A DNA stretch of 64,000 bases from Symsagittifera roscoffensis (GCF_963678635.1 NC_087062.1:24882177-24946176), one strand, 5' to 3'; positions 47,115 to 59,637 are shown, counted from the stretch's first letter. The notes: generated by a model from the sequence alone, not told the origin. Program-made: numbers and translations.

Positions 47115-47192
47115 CTGGCTATGCAAAGTGCCGAGTGATAAATTTCGCTTACACCAAAATAATAAATAGACATTATATCATGCCTCATTATC

Positions 47193-47376
47193 TGTGGCTA
47201 GCTTGCGCCAAGATAATTTATAATCGGTGCAGATTATTGAAGTTATATCATGTTATGCTTGACCAAAAATATGATGATTTATTGAGTTTCTGAGAGTTTT
47301 GCCGATAATTGTTCTTAATAATTCAAGCATTCGGCCTCATAGTTTTTATCAACTTATGGAGATTGAGCGTGCATAT
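47193..47376 (+). repeat. Candidate 5' LTR of the BEL/Pao element
   Basis: TGTGGCTAGC... to GAGCGTGCATA, about 180 bp, matching 55314-55492 at roughly 85% by eye ('gagttttgccgataattgtt', 'cttaataattcaagcatt'). A PBS-like sequence follows. The true 5' edge could lie further left and be interrupted by the hAT element, whose TSD ends at 47122. Confidence 0.6.
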
Positions 47377-47378
47377 TT

Positions 47379-47396
47379 TGGCGCCCCACAAGAGTC
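47379..47396 (+). promoter_or_regulatory. Primer binding site candidate
   Basis: TGGCGCCCCACAAGAGTC starts 2-4 bp after the candidate LTR. The TGGCGCC start is typical of a site that pairs with a tRNA 3' end. I cannot name the tRNA. Confidence 0.6.
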
Positions 47397-48816
47397 AAAG
47401 AACACGAAGTCGACACAAGGGTCTGTTATTGATGGGTTATTAACAAGGGACAGAAGGAACACCGAGGTCTTTCTCTTCACGACTACTTTCTTTTCAAGAC
47501 AAGGGACCACGTTGATAATTCCCTTTTGAGAATTTCTCGGACAGTTTCCCCGACCTGTGGTCGACCCGACAGCGCGCACAGCAACATAAAGGACCGATCG
47601 TTTATTTTTGTTCCTTAACCTGGTTTTCTCGCCGTTCTTTCGAAAAACGCAGAGAATAGTGCAGCGACAGAAAGCCCAGAGGCACTATAGTTCGATTTTT
47701 TCCTCCACGTCGACTTCATTTTCGTGACAGCCTTGAGCCCACAGAACTGTTTGGGATTCAGTTGTCAAGCGCAAGCCAGCTACAGACGTTTTGTGGAAGT
47801 GATAGAAGCAATCATCGAACAAATTCTCTGCGTCTGGTCGATGGTTTGATGACCCGAAACAGGTGCCACCACTCTCCTAATTCTACATAAACTGTAAGAC
47901 TCGGCTAGTTTTGAAACTTTCTATTTGTGCTATAAATTTTTATACGATGTACTTATTCACTCTAGGAGCTAGCTCCTTGGATCACGCGCTTCGAAAAATT
48001 CCCGCTCCGTTCCAGAAGTTCGTCAAAAATACTTGCTTTACGAAGCCAGATTTAGGCTTGAACTTTAGCGCTAGAGACCCGAAGAAGTCAATACAGTACT
48101 ACCTTCATCACTACTTGTCTCACCGCAACGACCTTGTAATTTGGCGCGTCCCCAATAATAACTCGATAAGTACTCACCGCAGCAACAACAACCGCAAGCT
48201 GAGCAGTGAGCAACTTGTCAGTTTGTTATTAAGGTATAGGACAAATGATTGCGCGACCGCTTATTGTAGACGGAAGGGAACAGGCGATTTAGAGATATAG
48301 AGGAAAGTTTATTTTCAGTAAGTATTCTTGTTCTTAACGTCGTCAAAGACTTTATCTCTAAGCGTAAGGCTAAGAACCAGGTACTAATTGAGAAGGCACT
48401 CTCCTCATTCTAAGGCGTTATAGCGCTAAACTTAACGTCCTTAAGACGCTTAAGAAGCGGAACCGCTTACCACGCAAAGCTCGAAAAACTATAAAAATAG
48501 GCGTCAGGCCGAAGCCTCGAGACGTTAAGTTACCCCAGCTTTTAAATTAATGTTGATATATTAGTGTCAAATAATTACGTATCAAAACAGTATCTCATTT
48601 TATTAACTGTTTTCTAATCAGTGAGCAACCGTAAAATATTGTCATTTTGCGAAAAATTTGGAAAAAAAGTTCCAAATTAAGATCCGCAAGTTATTTGAAA
48701 TCCGTCTAAATCTAGAAAATGAGCTGCTTAAAGGTCACTTATTATTACTGTAGTACATTGAAAAAAATTGTCGCACCGAAAAAATTGATAATGCCGTTTA
48801 CAAATGTAAATTTGCT
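47397..48816 (+). other. BEL/Pao 5' leader, no supported coding
   Basis: An open frame at 47911-48300 has no recognised domain. A second TGGCG (48138) is a weaker PBS candidate. Confidence 0.4.
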
Positions 48817-51080
48817 TTGGAAAAAGCTGTTGACGTAAATGAGCAATTAATTAAGTTAGCAGGAAAAACGGAAAAACCCCGAAAAACTGTTGCTCAGCAA
48901 GACCTTTGGCTTAAGAAAGTAACCGAAATGTACGATAAAGTAATGCATGAAGCTCAGAGTTACAAGATGAGCCTTGAACCTTTGTCATTCCCATCACCCG
49001 GCATTACAGGGAGCAAGGGATCTTTACAAGAAACTAAGTCTGAGACATTCCCACGCTCACGCAAAACAAGAGATTCAGAAGCACGAGTATCTGAAAACAG
49101 GTCTAAGTTTTCTAATAAGTCTAAGGAAATTAGTAAACATTAGTCACATAAGTCTGATAAATCTGCTTCCACCCGTCATAGGTCGAATGTTCACACAATG
49201 TCATCAGGTGAGAAGCGACATGAGTTAAATTTTGTAAGAAAAAACGCGACGAGAAGCTGGAAAGGCATTATCAAGTATCTATAAGGCTTAACGAGCAAGA
49301 GAACCGTCTTAAGTTCGAACACAGTCAGCTGGAACTAGAGCAGTTGGTTGAACGTCTAAAACAGCAACTAATTGAAATGGCAATGAAAGCGTTTGAACTT
49401 GAAGATAATTCATCTGAGGTTAGCGAGAAGGTAGCAAAAAGTAATTCTACAAGGGTAAGTCAGCCCATTTGAAAAAATGCGACCGATCGAACTAATGCGT
49501 GGGTAGACTCTGTTAGTTCTCAAGCACCTTCTGACAATGCTATTGCGCTAGGTTTGCTGACCTTCACTCCTGTACCAGTTTCGTCAGAACCGACGACTTC
49601 CGCCGACATCGATCATGCAATTAACACAAGTAATAGTCATAACCATGAGCACACAGCATTGATGGACCCTGGAAACCAGAGTCATGGACATCGGCAAATG
49701 CCTAAATTTGGTAGTGCAAGCCTTTTGCCATTGCAAGCTTCTGTTTCATCTGTTTCATTCCCAGTTAACAATCTGCCTGCTAGTGCACACGTGTTACAAC
49801 CACCGTCTGCTGTTCCTTTACAGACCATGAGTTCAAACATACTAACTAGTGGTAGTTTTGCCAATGGGCAACCGGAATCTTTGCCTGTCCCAATGTTACC
49901 GGCACAACCTGGTACTGGTTTTGTTTCTTTGTCACCTGCATTTGCTGGTGGTGACTTCTCATCTTCTGGAGTAAACCCACCGCCGGTTTTCCTTTCGGCA
50001 CTTCATTGCCATGCAGCGCCAGTCCAGACGCAACATAATGTTCCCTTTGTACCGCATACTGTGTCACCTAATACCAACAATTACCATACAAGTGATGCAA
50101 AATTATGGCGATTGTCAACTCCAGTAGTCACGCCTGTTCAGTGTTGTAATGCTGGAAGCATTTTTTCTAAGGTGACAACTAGTGTCCCACCGTGTAACAC
50201 CGCCGCTCCGTATACTAGTGTTGAGACTGTGAATTTTAATACTCCACCATTTCTTCTTCAACATGTTCCGCATTTTACCAAAAACTCTAATACTGGTTAT
50301 TGGCCAGTCAACGAAGACTACGCACCGTCTTTTGCCAATCCGAACAAAGGTTGTTCATCGGATCGACTTCTCTGCGCTCGTGAATTGGCTGAATTATTAA
50401 TGCATAGCCACAAAGATCATCTTCCTGAATGGGAGTTAGCCCAGTTTGACGGCAACCCGTTAAACTGGCACGAATGGTTTGGTCAGTTTACGTCCACCGT
50501 TGATTCCGCTGTTCTCACTGATGATACAAAACTGTCATACTTACAAACACTCGTCACAGGTACAGCAAAAACCGCAATTGCGGAGTTTTTTTATAGTGGC
50601 GTTTTGTACAAGGAAGCACTGGCCACCTTGCAACGGAAGTTTGGTCAACCACACGCTATCGTTGCTGCGCATCTTGAGAAGCTGAATACTTTTCCTCCAC
50701 GTAAGATGCACAATTCGGAAAATGTCATTAATTTCTCCTCTGCCAAATCTGGCCTTGTAGCAGTTTTCAAATCATTGTCATTTGAGGATGATCTAAAGAG
50801 TGTGAACCTGTTTAACCAAATTGTTAGTAAACTTCCGCCGAACCTCAAGGAAGCGTGATCAATGCATACTGTAAGGCATAATTGGCAGCGCCCAACACTT
50901 TTAGATTTTAATAACTGGTTGAAGGAGAATGCCGAGGGGCATGAGAGATTACGTGTACTTAACTCTAAGGCAAAAAACGAGGAACCACTTAAGCCAAAAA
51001 CAACCAAAGTTTTTGCAGCCAATAGCAAGGTAACTTGTAAAATACAGGTAAGTCCGAGTTTCCGCCCTGTGTTAGGGTAA
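48817..51080 (+). pseudogene. BEL/Pao gag, broken
   Basis: Segments 48817-49143, 49554-50858 and 50862-51080. The middle one carries the BEL gag core: LPEWELAQFDGNPLNWHEW, then LQTLVTGTAKTAIAEF and TLQRKFGQPHAIVAAHL, as in the DUF1759-type domain. It is preceded by a long Ser/Thr/Pro/Asn-rich stretch. Stops and frame changes separate the parts, and no clean zinc knuckle is seen. Gag would form the capsid-like particle. Confidence 0.85.
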
Positions 51081-51150
51081 GGGTAGTCATGTATTATGTA
51101 ATGTTCCTCAGCTAAAAAATGCCCGAAGCCAGAGTGCGATAGCACATATA

Positions 51151-51579
51151 ATGTTTTGCTCCATGGAGGCGAAAAAATACTTTCTCGGAAGGCTAATTCG
51201 ATTGTCTCAAACGAGGTTGGAACAAACAAGTCCAAAGAGAACACAAACACTTCCACCCACGCCGCTGTTAGTGATGTACATGACATTGAAAGCGTTGTTG
51301 CGGATTGCAACACTTGGTGTGTCCTCGGATGTAACCAGTCTCCCGACGTTGGTTCTTTGTGATAATGCATCAACTCATCTCTGGGTGTCTTTGTCACTCG
51401 TTAACAGTCTCGGCTTAGTAGGGGAGCCCGTTTACTTGTCAATTAGTGGTTTCAATGCAAGTACCGTTGTTGAGACTCAGAGGGTCAGGTTTACAGTTTC
51501 CTCCGAGCCGAATAATAGTTATTTCGTATTCCCTCTGTGTGCAATGTTAAAGACAATATTCGGATTGGACCCGAATTAA
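51151..51579 (+). pseudogene. BEL/Pao aspartic protease region
   Basis: In a frame offset from gag, LPTLVLCDNASTHLWVSLSL then NSLGLVGEPVYLSISGF resembles the retropepsin region of Pao elements. The expected Asp-Ser/Thr-Gly triad reads Asp-Asn-Ala, so catalysis is probably lost unless this is a lineage variant. Confidence 0.65.
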
Positions 51580-51776
51580 TCAATATTGCTGATTTGCAGA
51601 ATAAATACCCACAATTAGCAGCTATCAAGCCCACTCAATAAACTTATGAGGACGATTAATTTATTATAGGACAAGACTGTTACCACACCGTTAGACCCCT
51701 TGAGTTCATCTTAAGAGATGATAATAACTCACCGTGGTCCGTTCGCCTACCGATAGGCTGGGTCATAACTGGTCCG

Positions 51777-53483
51777 TTGCCGCCGTCCATTGGTTCTACT
51801 TCTTCGTGTTTCAAATGTGTTGTTGAAGATTCCTCTTTGACTGACCAGAAAAGTCCAGGTACAAGTTTGAATCGTATGGTGCTCTCAAACATATCGATGC
51901 CCGTTCCGACCCGGATAAACATGGTTTGTCTATCCTTAATTCTGAAACCGTTCACAATGGCGAAAGATACATTGTGTGTATGCTTTGGATTGATAGTAAT
52001 GTCAGTCTATTAAACAATTATTACTCGTCACTCGCCCAATTTAAAATGTTGGCGAGAAGATTAATTAGTGGCCGTGAACTGCGCGAAAAATACGCAGACA
52101 CAATTAGAGAGGACATTAGGAAAGGCTATGTTGTTGCTGTCGAACCGCTTGATCCACGTAAGCGTTTTGATCGCCATTGGTATCTTCCGCACCATCCCGT
52201 CGTAAGTCCGAACGAGCCGGGTAAGGTACGCCGAGTCCTTAATGGGGCTTCTAAATTTCACGGCACATCCTTAAATAAGTCCTTATTGGTGGGTCCGAAC
52301 CTACTCCAAAATTAAATTTTTGTACTTTTGTATTTCCATCAACCCAAGTACGCCGTCTCCGTGGATATCGAGGGTATGTTCCTCCAGGTAGGAGTCCGTG
52401 CACGCGATCAAGATTTGCTCCGAATTTTTGTGGCGGGAGGATGCCAGTTCCGATATGGTAGTTCACCAGTACATTCGTCATATATTCGGCAAACGGGTTT
52501 CGTCTACATGCGCCAATTTTGGGTCGCGAAAAACAGCAACTGATAAAATGTCCAGATACCCTGAGGCCGCATCAGTCGTAAACGAAAAACTTTAAATGGA
52601 TGATTTCTCGGATTTGTTCGAGAATATTACCCATGCAATTAAAATTAGCCGTGTTTTGGTTTCGTTACTTAAGTTGGGAGTATTTAATTTGACTAAATTT
52701 GTCAGTAATGCTAGTGAAATTACTTCAGCAATGAACCCCAAGGATTGCGAAAATTCGGCTTCACCCGTCAAAGAAAAATGTAACGGCAGCGAACATTCAT
52801 CATACGTCTTAGGTCTTAAGTGGAACCATATGAAAGACACATTGGTTGTTAGCAGAGGCGTTGATCGCCCTGTCGATAAGGCAATAACTCAACGAACCGT
52901 CTTGACCTCTTCTGGGTTTGACCCTGTTGGGTTAGTAGCTCTATACACAGTTATGGCCCGTCTTTTGCCTAAAGTTATTTGGAAAATCAGTGGCCAAAGG
53001 TGGGACGACGAATTGCCGGAAGACTTAAGAATTAACTTTCTCGAGTGGCTCTCCAGTTTCCCTCTCTTAGGGCAATTGACTATTTCCCGCTGTTACTTCA
53101 CAGAACTTGTGGATCAAGTTGAATTCCAAATGTTCGGTGATAGCTCGCAGGACGTTTCCTGTGCGGTTAGAGATTCAAGCTGCTCTGTTCGCCACACGAC
53201 TGAAAGATGATATTTACTTTCAGCCCCTACCTTCAGCATTAACCATGTCTACATGTGGAAAGATAGTACTACAGTTTTGCAGTGGCTAATTTCCAGTGAC
53301 AAATTACCTGTATTCATCGCTAACCGTGTCGGCGAAATGCTCGAATTGACCTATATTGATGAGTGGCACCATGTTCTGAGCGGCGATAATCCAGCTGATA
53401 CCGGTACGCGGGGAATTTCTTCGGAAGCCCTCAAGGATAGCAGCTGGGTTATTGGTCCAAGCATTCTCAGGACTACTGATTAG
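51777..53483 (+). pseudogene. BEL/Pao reverse transcriptase and RNase H region, broken
   Basis: Motifs run in order across shifting frames: WYLPHHPVVSPNEPGKVRRV, LNGASKFHGTSLNKSLL, VSVDIEGMFLQVGV, then HQYIRHIFGK, and the active-site MDD at 52596. The codon just before MDD, where Tyr belongs, is a TAA stop. A later frame at 53253-53483 carries WKDSTTVLQWL and LSGDNPADTGTRG, the usual block between RT/RNase H and integrase. The copy cannot make a working polymerase. Confidence 0.9.
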
Positions 53484-53669
53484 CCGTTTATACACGACGA
53501 ACGTTTGATTAATAAAATTAGTTCGAAGGGTCCTTTTTGTTATGTCGATAATTGCTTGGAGTCGTCATCTTCCTTCGTCAATGATGTCACATCCATCAAA
53601 CATCCCGAACACGGGTTCAATTGGGAGGGGTTTAACTCCTTTACGTGATATAATAGAGTTGTCGACTTT

Positions 53670-55024
53670 ATGTTGAGTATGCTGCCTTCACATAAGCATT
53701 TTTGCGGTAAAGATTTACGGATCACTGACCCCACTGAGCTTGATTTTGCAGAAAACAAACTAATTCAACTTGCTCAGATGGAATCCTTCCCTGTTGAGTT
53801 GAAAACACTCATCACTGGCAAACCTATTAGGAATAGTAGTAAAGTTGCCACATACTCTCCATTTATCGGTCCCGCTGGTATCATTTGTTCAACCGGACGG
53901 ATCATTCGCTTAGTGAATACTGAGTTCGATACTAAGCACCCAATACTACTAGACGCCCGAGATACCCTAGTTCGTTTGTTGGCCCGCAGCCTCCACCATA
54001 AGCATTTTCAACAAGGATTAAATTACATGCGCTCTGTTTTCAATTTAAAATATGCAATACTTGGGTTGCATCGGCTACTCCGGTCTATCAAAAACCAATT
54101 TGTAATATGCTGTAAACGCAAAGCAAGTTGGATCCAGCCAACTATATCCGATTTACCTGTTGAACGAAAGCAATCACCCTTTAATCATACGGGTGTGGAT
54201 TACTTTTGTCCGCTTTATGATCCGGTTTGCAGAAGCACTGAAAAAAAGATGAGCCATTTTTTCACTTGCTTTACCACCAGGGCTGTACACCTTGAAAACG
54301 TACCATCTCTGGACACTATTTCTTGTGTCATGGGCATTGAACGTTTCATTGCGCGTCGTGGTACACCAAGCACGATCTTGTCGGATAACAGCACGAACTT
54401 CGTTTGTGCGGAAAAGGAATTACTTGCCTGCATCAACAGCTTGAATGGCATGGCTACAACCATTTAACTTAACCCGCTAGGCTCACCCATCATGGCGGCT
54501 CCTGGGAGCGCCTCGTCCGAAGCATGAAGCGCGTGCTTTACGATATACTAGGCAGTAGGCCAGTCCTCGAAGAGGTGTTCGGAACAACACTCTGCTTAGT
54601 TGAGCAGACCACAAACCTCTTTTTACTTGAGACAACATGCCACGAGCTTTTCTTCGCTGTTACTTCGGGAGCACTTCGACCACAGAGAAAAGGTACATGC
54701 GAACGCAGTCATAAGCTAACGCTATTTGGTCTCGTTGACTTCGCAAATAAGTTCCCTCACTGACTAAGCGTGTTAAGTGGCACACTCATTCTGACTTCAC
54801 ATTTAAGACAGGCGATCTCGTATTGGTGATTGAGCCCGATAGTCCGCGTGGGTACTACCCTCTCGCCCGAATCGTTAAGCTACATTATGGACAGTACGGT
54901 TGAGCACAATCCACCCTTGTTAAGACCGCAACCCATGAAGTCACTCGGCCGACCGTTAAGCTCGCTCGGGTTCTTGCTTCTTCAAGGTGGGAGATTGTCG
55001 AAACGCAAGCAAAAACGAGAGTAA
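53670..55024 (+). pseudogene. BEL/Pao integrase, broken
   Basis: It has the zinc-type His/Cys region (HHKHFQQGL ... CCKRKA). The DDE core begins with TGVDYFCPL and has a second Asp in ILSDNSTNFV; the Glu-containing stretch SWERLVRSMKRVLYD lies after a stop near 54465. A final segment reads DSPRGYYPLARIVKLHYGQ, the Pao C-terminal region, ending near 55024. There are several stops and shifts. Confidence 0.88.
54984..54995 (+). promoter_or_regulatory. Possible polypurine tract
   Basis: AAGGTGGGAGA at the end of pol. If it primes plus-strand synthesis, the 3' LTR would begin at about 54996 and extend to 55492, longer than the repeat I can match on the left. Confidence 0.4.
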
Positions 55025-55092
55025 GTATAAATGCATATAAACCGAACACGTGCTTGAGTATGATCGGACCAAAACATAACTACACATAAGCA

Positions 55093-55172
55093 CAGTTGGC
55101 CGAGCGGCCTATTTGAAATGTACTATATACAGACTTTCCAGTTGGCGCGGGTTCAGATCCTCCCATACGCAG
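55093..55172 (+). repeat. tRNA-like sequence near the 3' end of the BEL element
   Basis: An A-box-like TTGGCCGAGCGGCC and B-box-like GGGTTCAGATCCTCC are separated by a long middle. The arms do not fold into a good cloverleaf. Most likely a tRNA-derived insert. Confidence 0.4.
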
Positions 55173-55313
55173 ACCTTAAAACATGTAGACCCCAGGGGCT
55201 ATAGCCTCATTTGACCGTTTTTAATTGTTTTTTTTTTTGTTCTATTTCGGTTCAGCCTTGATTAAGTCTGACCGCCAAAACAAGCAATTTGTCTTAAGGA
55301 CATTACCGGTTCT

Positions 55314-55492
55314 TGTGGCTCGCGCCGAAATATTTTCTAATCAGTGCAGATTTTTGAAATTATATCATTTTAAGCTTGACCGAAAATATGATGAAGTTTT
55401 GAGTTTCCGAGAGTTTTCCCGATAAATGCTCTTAATAATTCAAGCATTACACTCCTTAATTTTTCCCAACTTACGGAGGTTGAGCGCGCATA
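55314..55492 (+). repeat. Candidate 3' LTR of the BEL/Pao element
   Basis: It begins TGTGGCTCGC and ends GAGCGCGCATA; direct repeat of 47193-47376. Divergence of about 13-15% agrees with the decayed coding region. Confidence 0.6.
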
Positions 55493-55664
55493 ACTGAGTG
55501 ATTTAAGAAAATTTTGTCAAAAATTGCTAGTTCAAAAGTCGAAATTTTTCTGGAGGAAAAACCATCCCGACCACAAATATTCCGTCATTTTTTTTAAATG
55601 GTTGGAGAAAAAACAATATATTATCTCAGAAACTATCCAGATTATGATTAAAAATCTTTCGCGC

Positions 55665-56085
55665 CTTTCACGCCTTGTTGTTTTGCTTGCTTGGTAAAAA
55701 ACGCTCCTTACAATCAATCAAAGCATACATCGATTGAATAAAAAATAATTGAAATCGTTTTAAAAAATTGATATAAGCAAAAACCAAAAAATAGCCAAAA
55801 CCAATAATAATTAGGCGTTATTTTTTGGTTCATTGCTTCTATCAATTTAATTTAATGATTTTGGCTATTTTTATTTAATTGATTTATGCTTTGATTGATA
55901 CCAATGCGCGACAACCAATAAAAAGTAAAATTTTCAGGCGTGAATAAATTCAAAAATTGCAAAAAAAAGTTTCACGCTTTGTTTTGTTTACTTGGTAAAA
56001 AACGCTCATTACAATCAATCAGAGCATTATTTTAAAAATCAAATAATTAAATTGAATAAGCAAAAACAAAAAAAATAACCAGATG
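55665..56085 (+). repeat. Direct duplication of a segment of about 120 bp
   Basis: The phrase CTTGGTAAAAAACGCTC then TTACAATCAATC(A/G)(A)AGCAT occurs at 55690 and again at 55991, with similar flanks. The DNA between them contains an imperfect inverted repeat around 'ccaaaaaatagccaaaacca'. Origin unclear. Confidence 0.5.
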
Positions 56086-57366
56086 TTTAGTAATTGACAA
56101 CATTGCTATTTATGTTATGACGGGTTACTTTAGAAAAAAAACGGAATCTATATATTTTTTAAATTTTGAATTGAAGCTGAATATGGCCCGACACCTAGCT
56201 CAAATAATGGAATGGATACCTTATTAACTTGGATCCCAGTTTAAAGGGATCTCAAATAATGGAAAGGATCCCAGTTCACATGTCCATATTTTCCGCTATG
56301 AGTGTTATACAAGTTGCTCAAAGCTACGGAAAAAATGTAGTCAGGAACATAGGTTCTTTTTTGTTTAAAAAATTGAACTTGAAATCGTATGGGAAAAGCC
56401 ACCAGAATCATAGCATCCCTATGGAGTCGAGATTAATGAGCAGAAACAAAAAAAGCAAAAGTTAGTTTTAAAAAAACTTGAAACAATGGTGTTTTTTCTA
56501 GCTGTTGGCAAATAATAACGCATTGAAAAAGCAAAACAACTTTTGAATCATCGGAATTTCGTTTTTCCTGCTGTGGAAATTTCGTATCATCATTGAAAAA
56601 ATTTTTCAAGACCAGAAGTTTTCGAATAATTGGATAATCAGAAAATTTTCAAGGTGCCTCATTCAAAGTAAACAATGAGAATAAGCCGATGTAAGCTATG
56701 AAAATTACCGAAAAATTATATAAAAAAGGTCAGGAGTTGTTCAATAATGAATGAGCCATTGATTCATGCGGTTGGCGCAACGGTTGTCGCAATTGATTGA
56801 TAACTACCCATTGAAATAGTTTTGAAAAATTAAGAAAATACACTAGACCAAATGAGGAATCCCTACAATTGCAAAGCCCTACAGACTGCAATAAACCTAT
56901 CTCTTTGATTTTACCCCGAAATTTCAGTTCGTTTCCCCAAAAAGTTATTAATCGTAAGCCGAGCCAAAACCAGTCTACACAATCCAGACAAAATCGGGAA
57001 ACCCCGAAGCTAAACAAGATATCTCAAAGCATTGAGGGAAAAGAATCTAGGAAAAAAATTTTGCCCAAACGTACTTATTTCTAATTCAGTTATTTCATTG
57101 TTCTCAAGCTGAACAAAGTAGTCTCCAACTTTTTCTGAATAACAAAAAGGATTGAAATTATGTTTAGATAATGAGAAAATTAACGACAAAATCTAATAGT
57201 GTCAACAAAACAAATGTTTTTCATTAGTATTCGAGGAACAAGAAGAACATTGTTCCAGAAAATCAAATTTGGAACAAGAAGAGGAACAAGAAAATCAAGT
57301 TTGACTATTGATTTTTTTTTCAAGTTCAGCTCTTTTCTTTTGATCAAAAGAAGACAAAATTCGCTC
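56086..57366. other. Intergenic, no gene supported
   Basis: AT-rich; the open frames (56229-56465, 56869-57084) show no recognisable domain or flanking splice context. Confidence 0.4.
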
Positions 57367-57374
57367 CTGAGCAT

Positions 57375-57787
57375 CAGGGGCGGATCTAGGATTTTCTTGA
57401 GGGGGGGGGGGGGGGGGCGGATTTTCAAAACTTTTTTTAGGTCGACCAAATTGATTTTTTGAGCTCTCTCAAAGCACTGTTTTGTCTCTATTTTGGCCAC
57501 ATTTTCTGCGTCGCAGGCAGAATTTTGAAAAAGAAACAGGCCAAAAAAGCGTTTTTAGGCACCTTTTGGAAAATTTTGATTTAAAAATTGCGTTTTTTCG
57601 GAGCGCGCTCCCCCCTCAAAATTAGTATATATTGGCGCCAAAGGCGCCTTTAGAAAAATTTTAAGGTTGGTTGGCCAAAACTGGATTTCTTAAAAGTACC
57701 AAAAGGGGGACCCTTTGAGTCGGCACGGGATCGAACCCCTGAGAGGAGGGCGTACCCCCCCGCTCCCGCCCCCTAAATCCACCCCTG
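57375..57787. mobile_element. hAT-type MITE with perfect 8-bp TSD (413 bp)
   Basis: The left end CAGGGGCGGATCTAGG and right end CCTAAATCCACCCCTG are near-perfect TIRs. TSD CTGAGCAT at 57367-57374 and 57788-57795. It contains a G-run at 57401-57417 and, on the - strand, a B-box-like GGGGTTCGATCCCGTGCC (57725-57742), so it may have captured a tRNA-like piece. No coding capacity. Confidence 0.92.
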
Positions 57788-57795
57788 CTGAGCAT

Positions 57796-59637
57796 AAAGG
57801 GTAACCATTTCACAAAAAACGTGTGATCGATTTATAATTTCCGAAGTAGGTATAGTTTACAAAATTTCAACGGAGTAAATTTTTACTTTTTCATCCAACT
57901 TTCTCAAAATGCGTTAATTTTATCAGAAAAATGTCAATCATAAATTATGTCAATCTTAATATTCAAAGAGCGTTTACGCCAGATCTTTCTAGAGTCGGTG
58001 AGCTAGGACTCTTTGGTTGCGATGATTGTTTTTTATCTTTCTTTTTTTTTTCAGGAAAATTCTTCAAATTTGCTCAGGCTCAAATTTGAATTTTCGGGGT
58101 TTATTTTTGATATCTTTTTTAATTTAGGTTGCGCAAAATAATTCTCAATTAAAACTTTGATTTTTCCGAGGCTATGGTTTCCAAAAACTTTCAAGTAAAT
58201 TATTTTTTGATTCTAATAATTTGTCCCAGATTGACTAAACATCGCTATTAAAAATTTTAATGAGTTTTTTACAATTTCTTTTAAAAGTATGCTCTAAGAA
58301 TGTTACAAGATAAGGTCTCGTTTTTCAAAAAAAACGTAAGGTAGTTAGTTTTTTAGAAGAAAGTTGTACGATGAGATTTCTTCCTTCAAATTTTTTCAAA
58401 ATTTTTGTCTTTCTTGGTATTTACAACCAGTTTGAAAGTTAAAATTTCGCCGCTGTCAAAAAGCACAGAAATGAAAACTCGTAGACCAACAGCTTGGCTT
58501 TCACAAATTTGTTCACTACATGCGATTACCGAAGTTACCGCTATATGAGTTTACCAGAAACATAAGTTTTTCCTGTTAGTCAAAAAAATTGTAGATATTG
58601 ACAAAAAGCCCTCATAAAACACGTCCAAAGCTATATGACTTGACTCGTGAAAATTGATGTTTGTTGTCTGCAAAGATTTTTTTGCTCGAAATTAATTTTT
58701 ATAGTTTGTTTGGAAAGTTTTTATTTTTAGTGCATACACTAGAATCATTATCTAAAACTTTCATATGCATAATTATGGAAAAACCAAAGTTTCTAAAATT
58801 GACTTTTGTCAGTTAATAAAAACGGTATAGAAACAAGTTTAACGTGATTTATTTTTTTTATTTTCGGCAAAAAAAAATGCATAGTTAAAAGATTGGGAGT
58901 CACAAAACTGTTTTCACACATTTCAGACAAATTAATGTTAAGAATTTTCAGTCAAAAATACGCCAGACATTTAAGCCGATCAAAAAAAGAAACATTTATT
59001 TAATTTTAGTTTAATACATCTGCCACAAACTAGATTACCAACAAACAATGATTCTCCCGCACTATTCTTCTCGTGCCGAGTACGAGCGCAGCGGAGCAAG
59101 CGTAAACAACTTGCAATGCTGTTGGTATTCGGTAATTTCGGAAGTATTGGTGCATTGTTCAAATGGCTGAAATGTTTTCGGCCGAAAGGTCGTGGCGCAC
59201 TTGAAACAAAAATTCCTTTGTTTTTTATTGGGAATTTTGTTATTGTCACTAACAAACACACTTTCGTTTTTAAAGATTTTTTCTTGCTTTTCCTGAGTTT
59301 CTCTGCCTAATTTTAATTTTGTTTATACCAGAAGTCAGATGTTTTTCTGTTCTATAATCATATATATTCCCTAGCAGTGTTCTCTTTCGCATTTTTTCCG
59401 AGTGTTGTCACTGTGCCATAAGGTGCGGAGCTATCGCTTAGGAAATATCTTCTAGGAACTTTTAAATACTCGGTGACTCGCGTATCGGATCGGGAGTTGA
59501 ATCATTTAAAATATTTTCAGCATAATGCGGATTTAATACAATTTATTTCTAGAATTTCACTAAACATGTTTAAGTGTTAGTTTAGCGTTTCTAACAAAAA
59601 AACACCAACAGTTTTGATTGCAATTAATTGGAATTGA
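57796..59637. other. Intergenic with decayed MITE fragments
   Basis: Pieces of the AAGAGTCGATGAACG family lie at 57840-57990 and 57993-58140 in altered order. The rest is AT-rich. A more GC-rich patch at 59030-59225 has short frames on both strands, one (- strand, 59259-59062) with a few Cys, but nothing I can name. Confidence 0.4.

Noticed and set aside
48138-48156. Alternative PBS TGGCGCGTCCCCAATAAT
   Set aside because: The sequence before it is not repeated at the 3' end, whereas the PBS at 47379 directly follows a direct repeat.
55093-55172. Possible tRNA-Leu/Ser with long variable arm
   Set aside because: Arms do not pair; B box is mutated.
59062-59259. - strand frame with Cys/His spacing that hints at a zinc finger
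   Set aside because: Only one poor cluster, no neighbouring exon signal, and an overlapping frame in another register is equally open.
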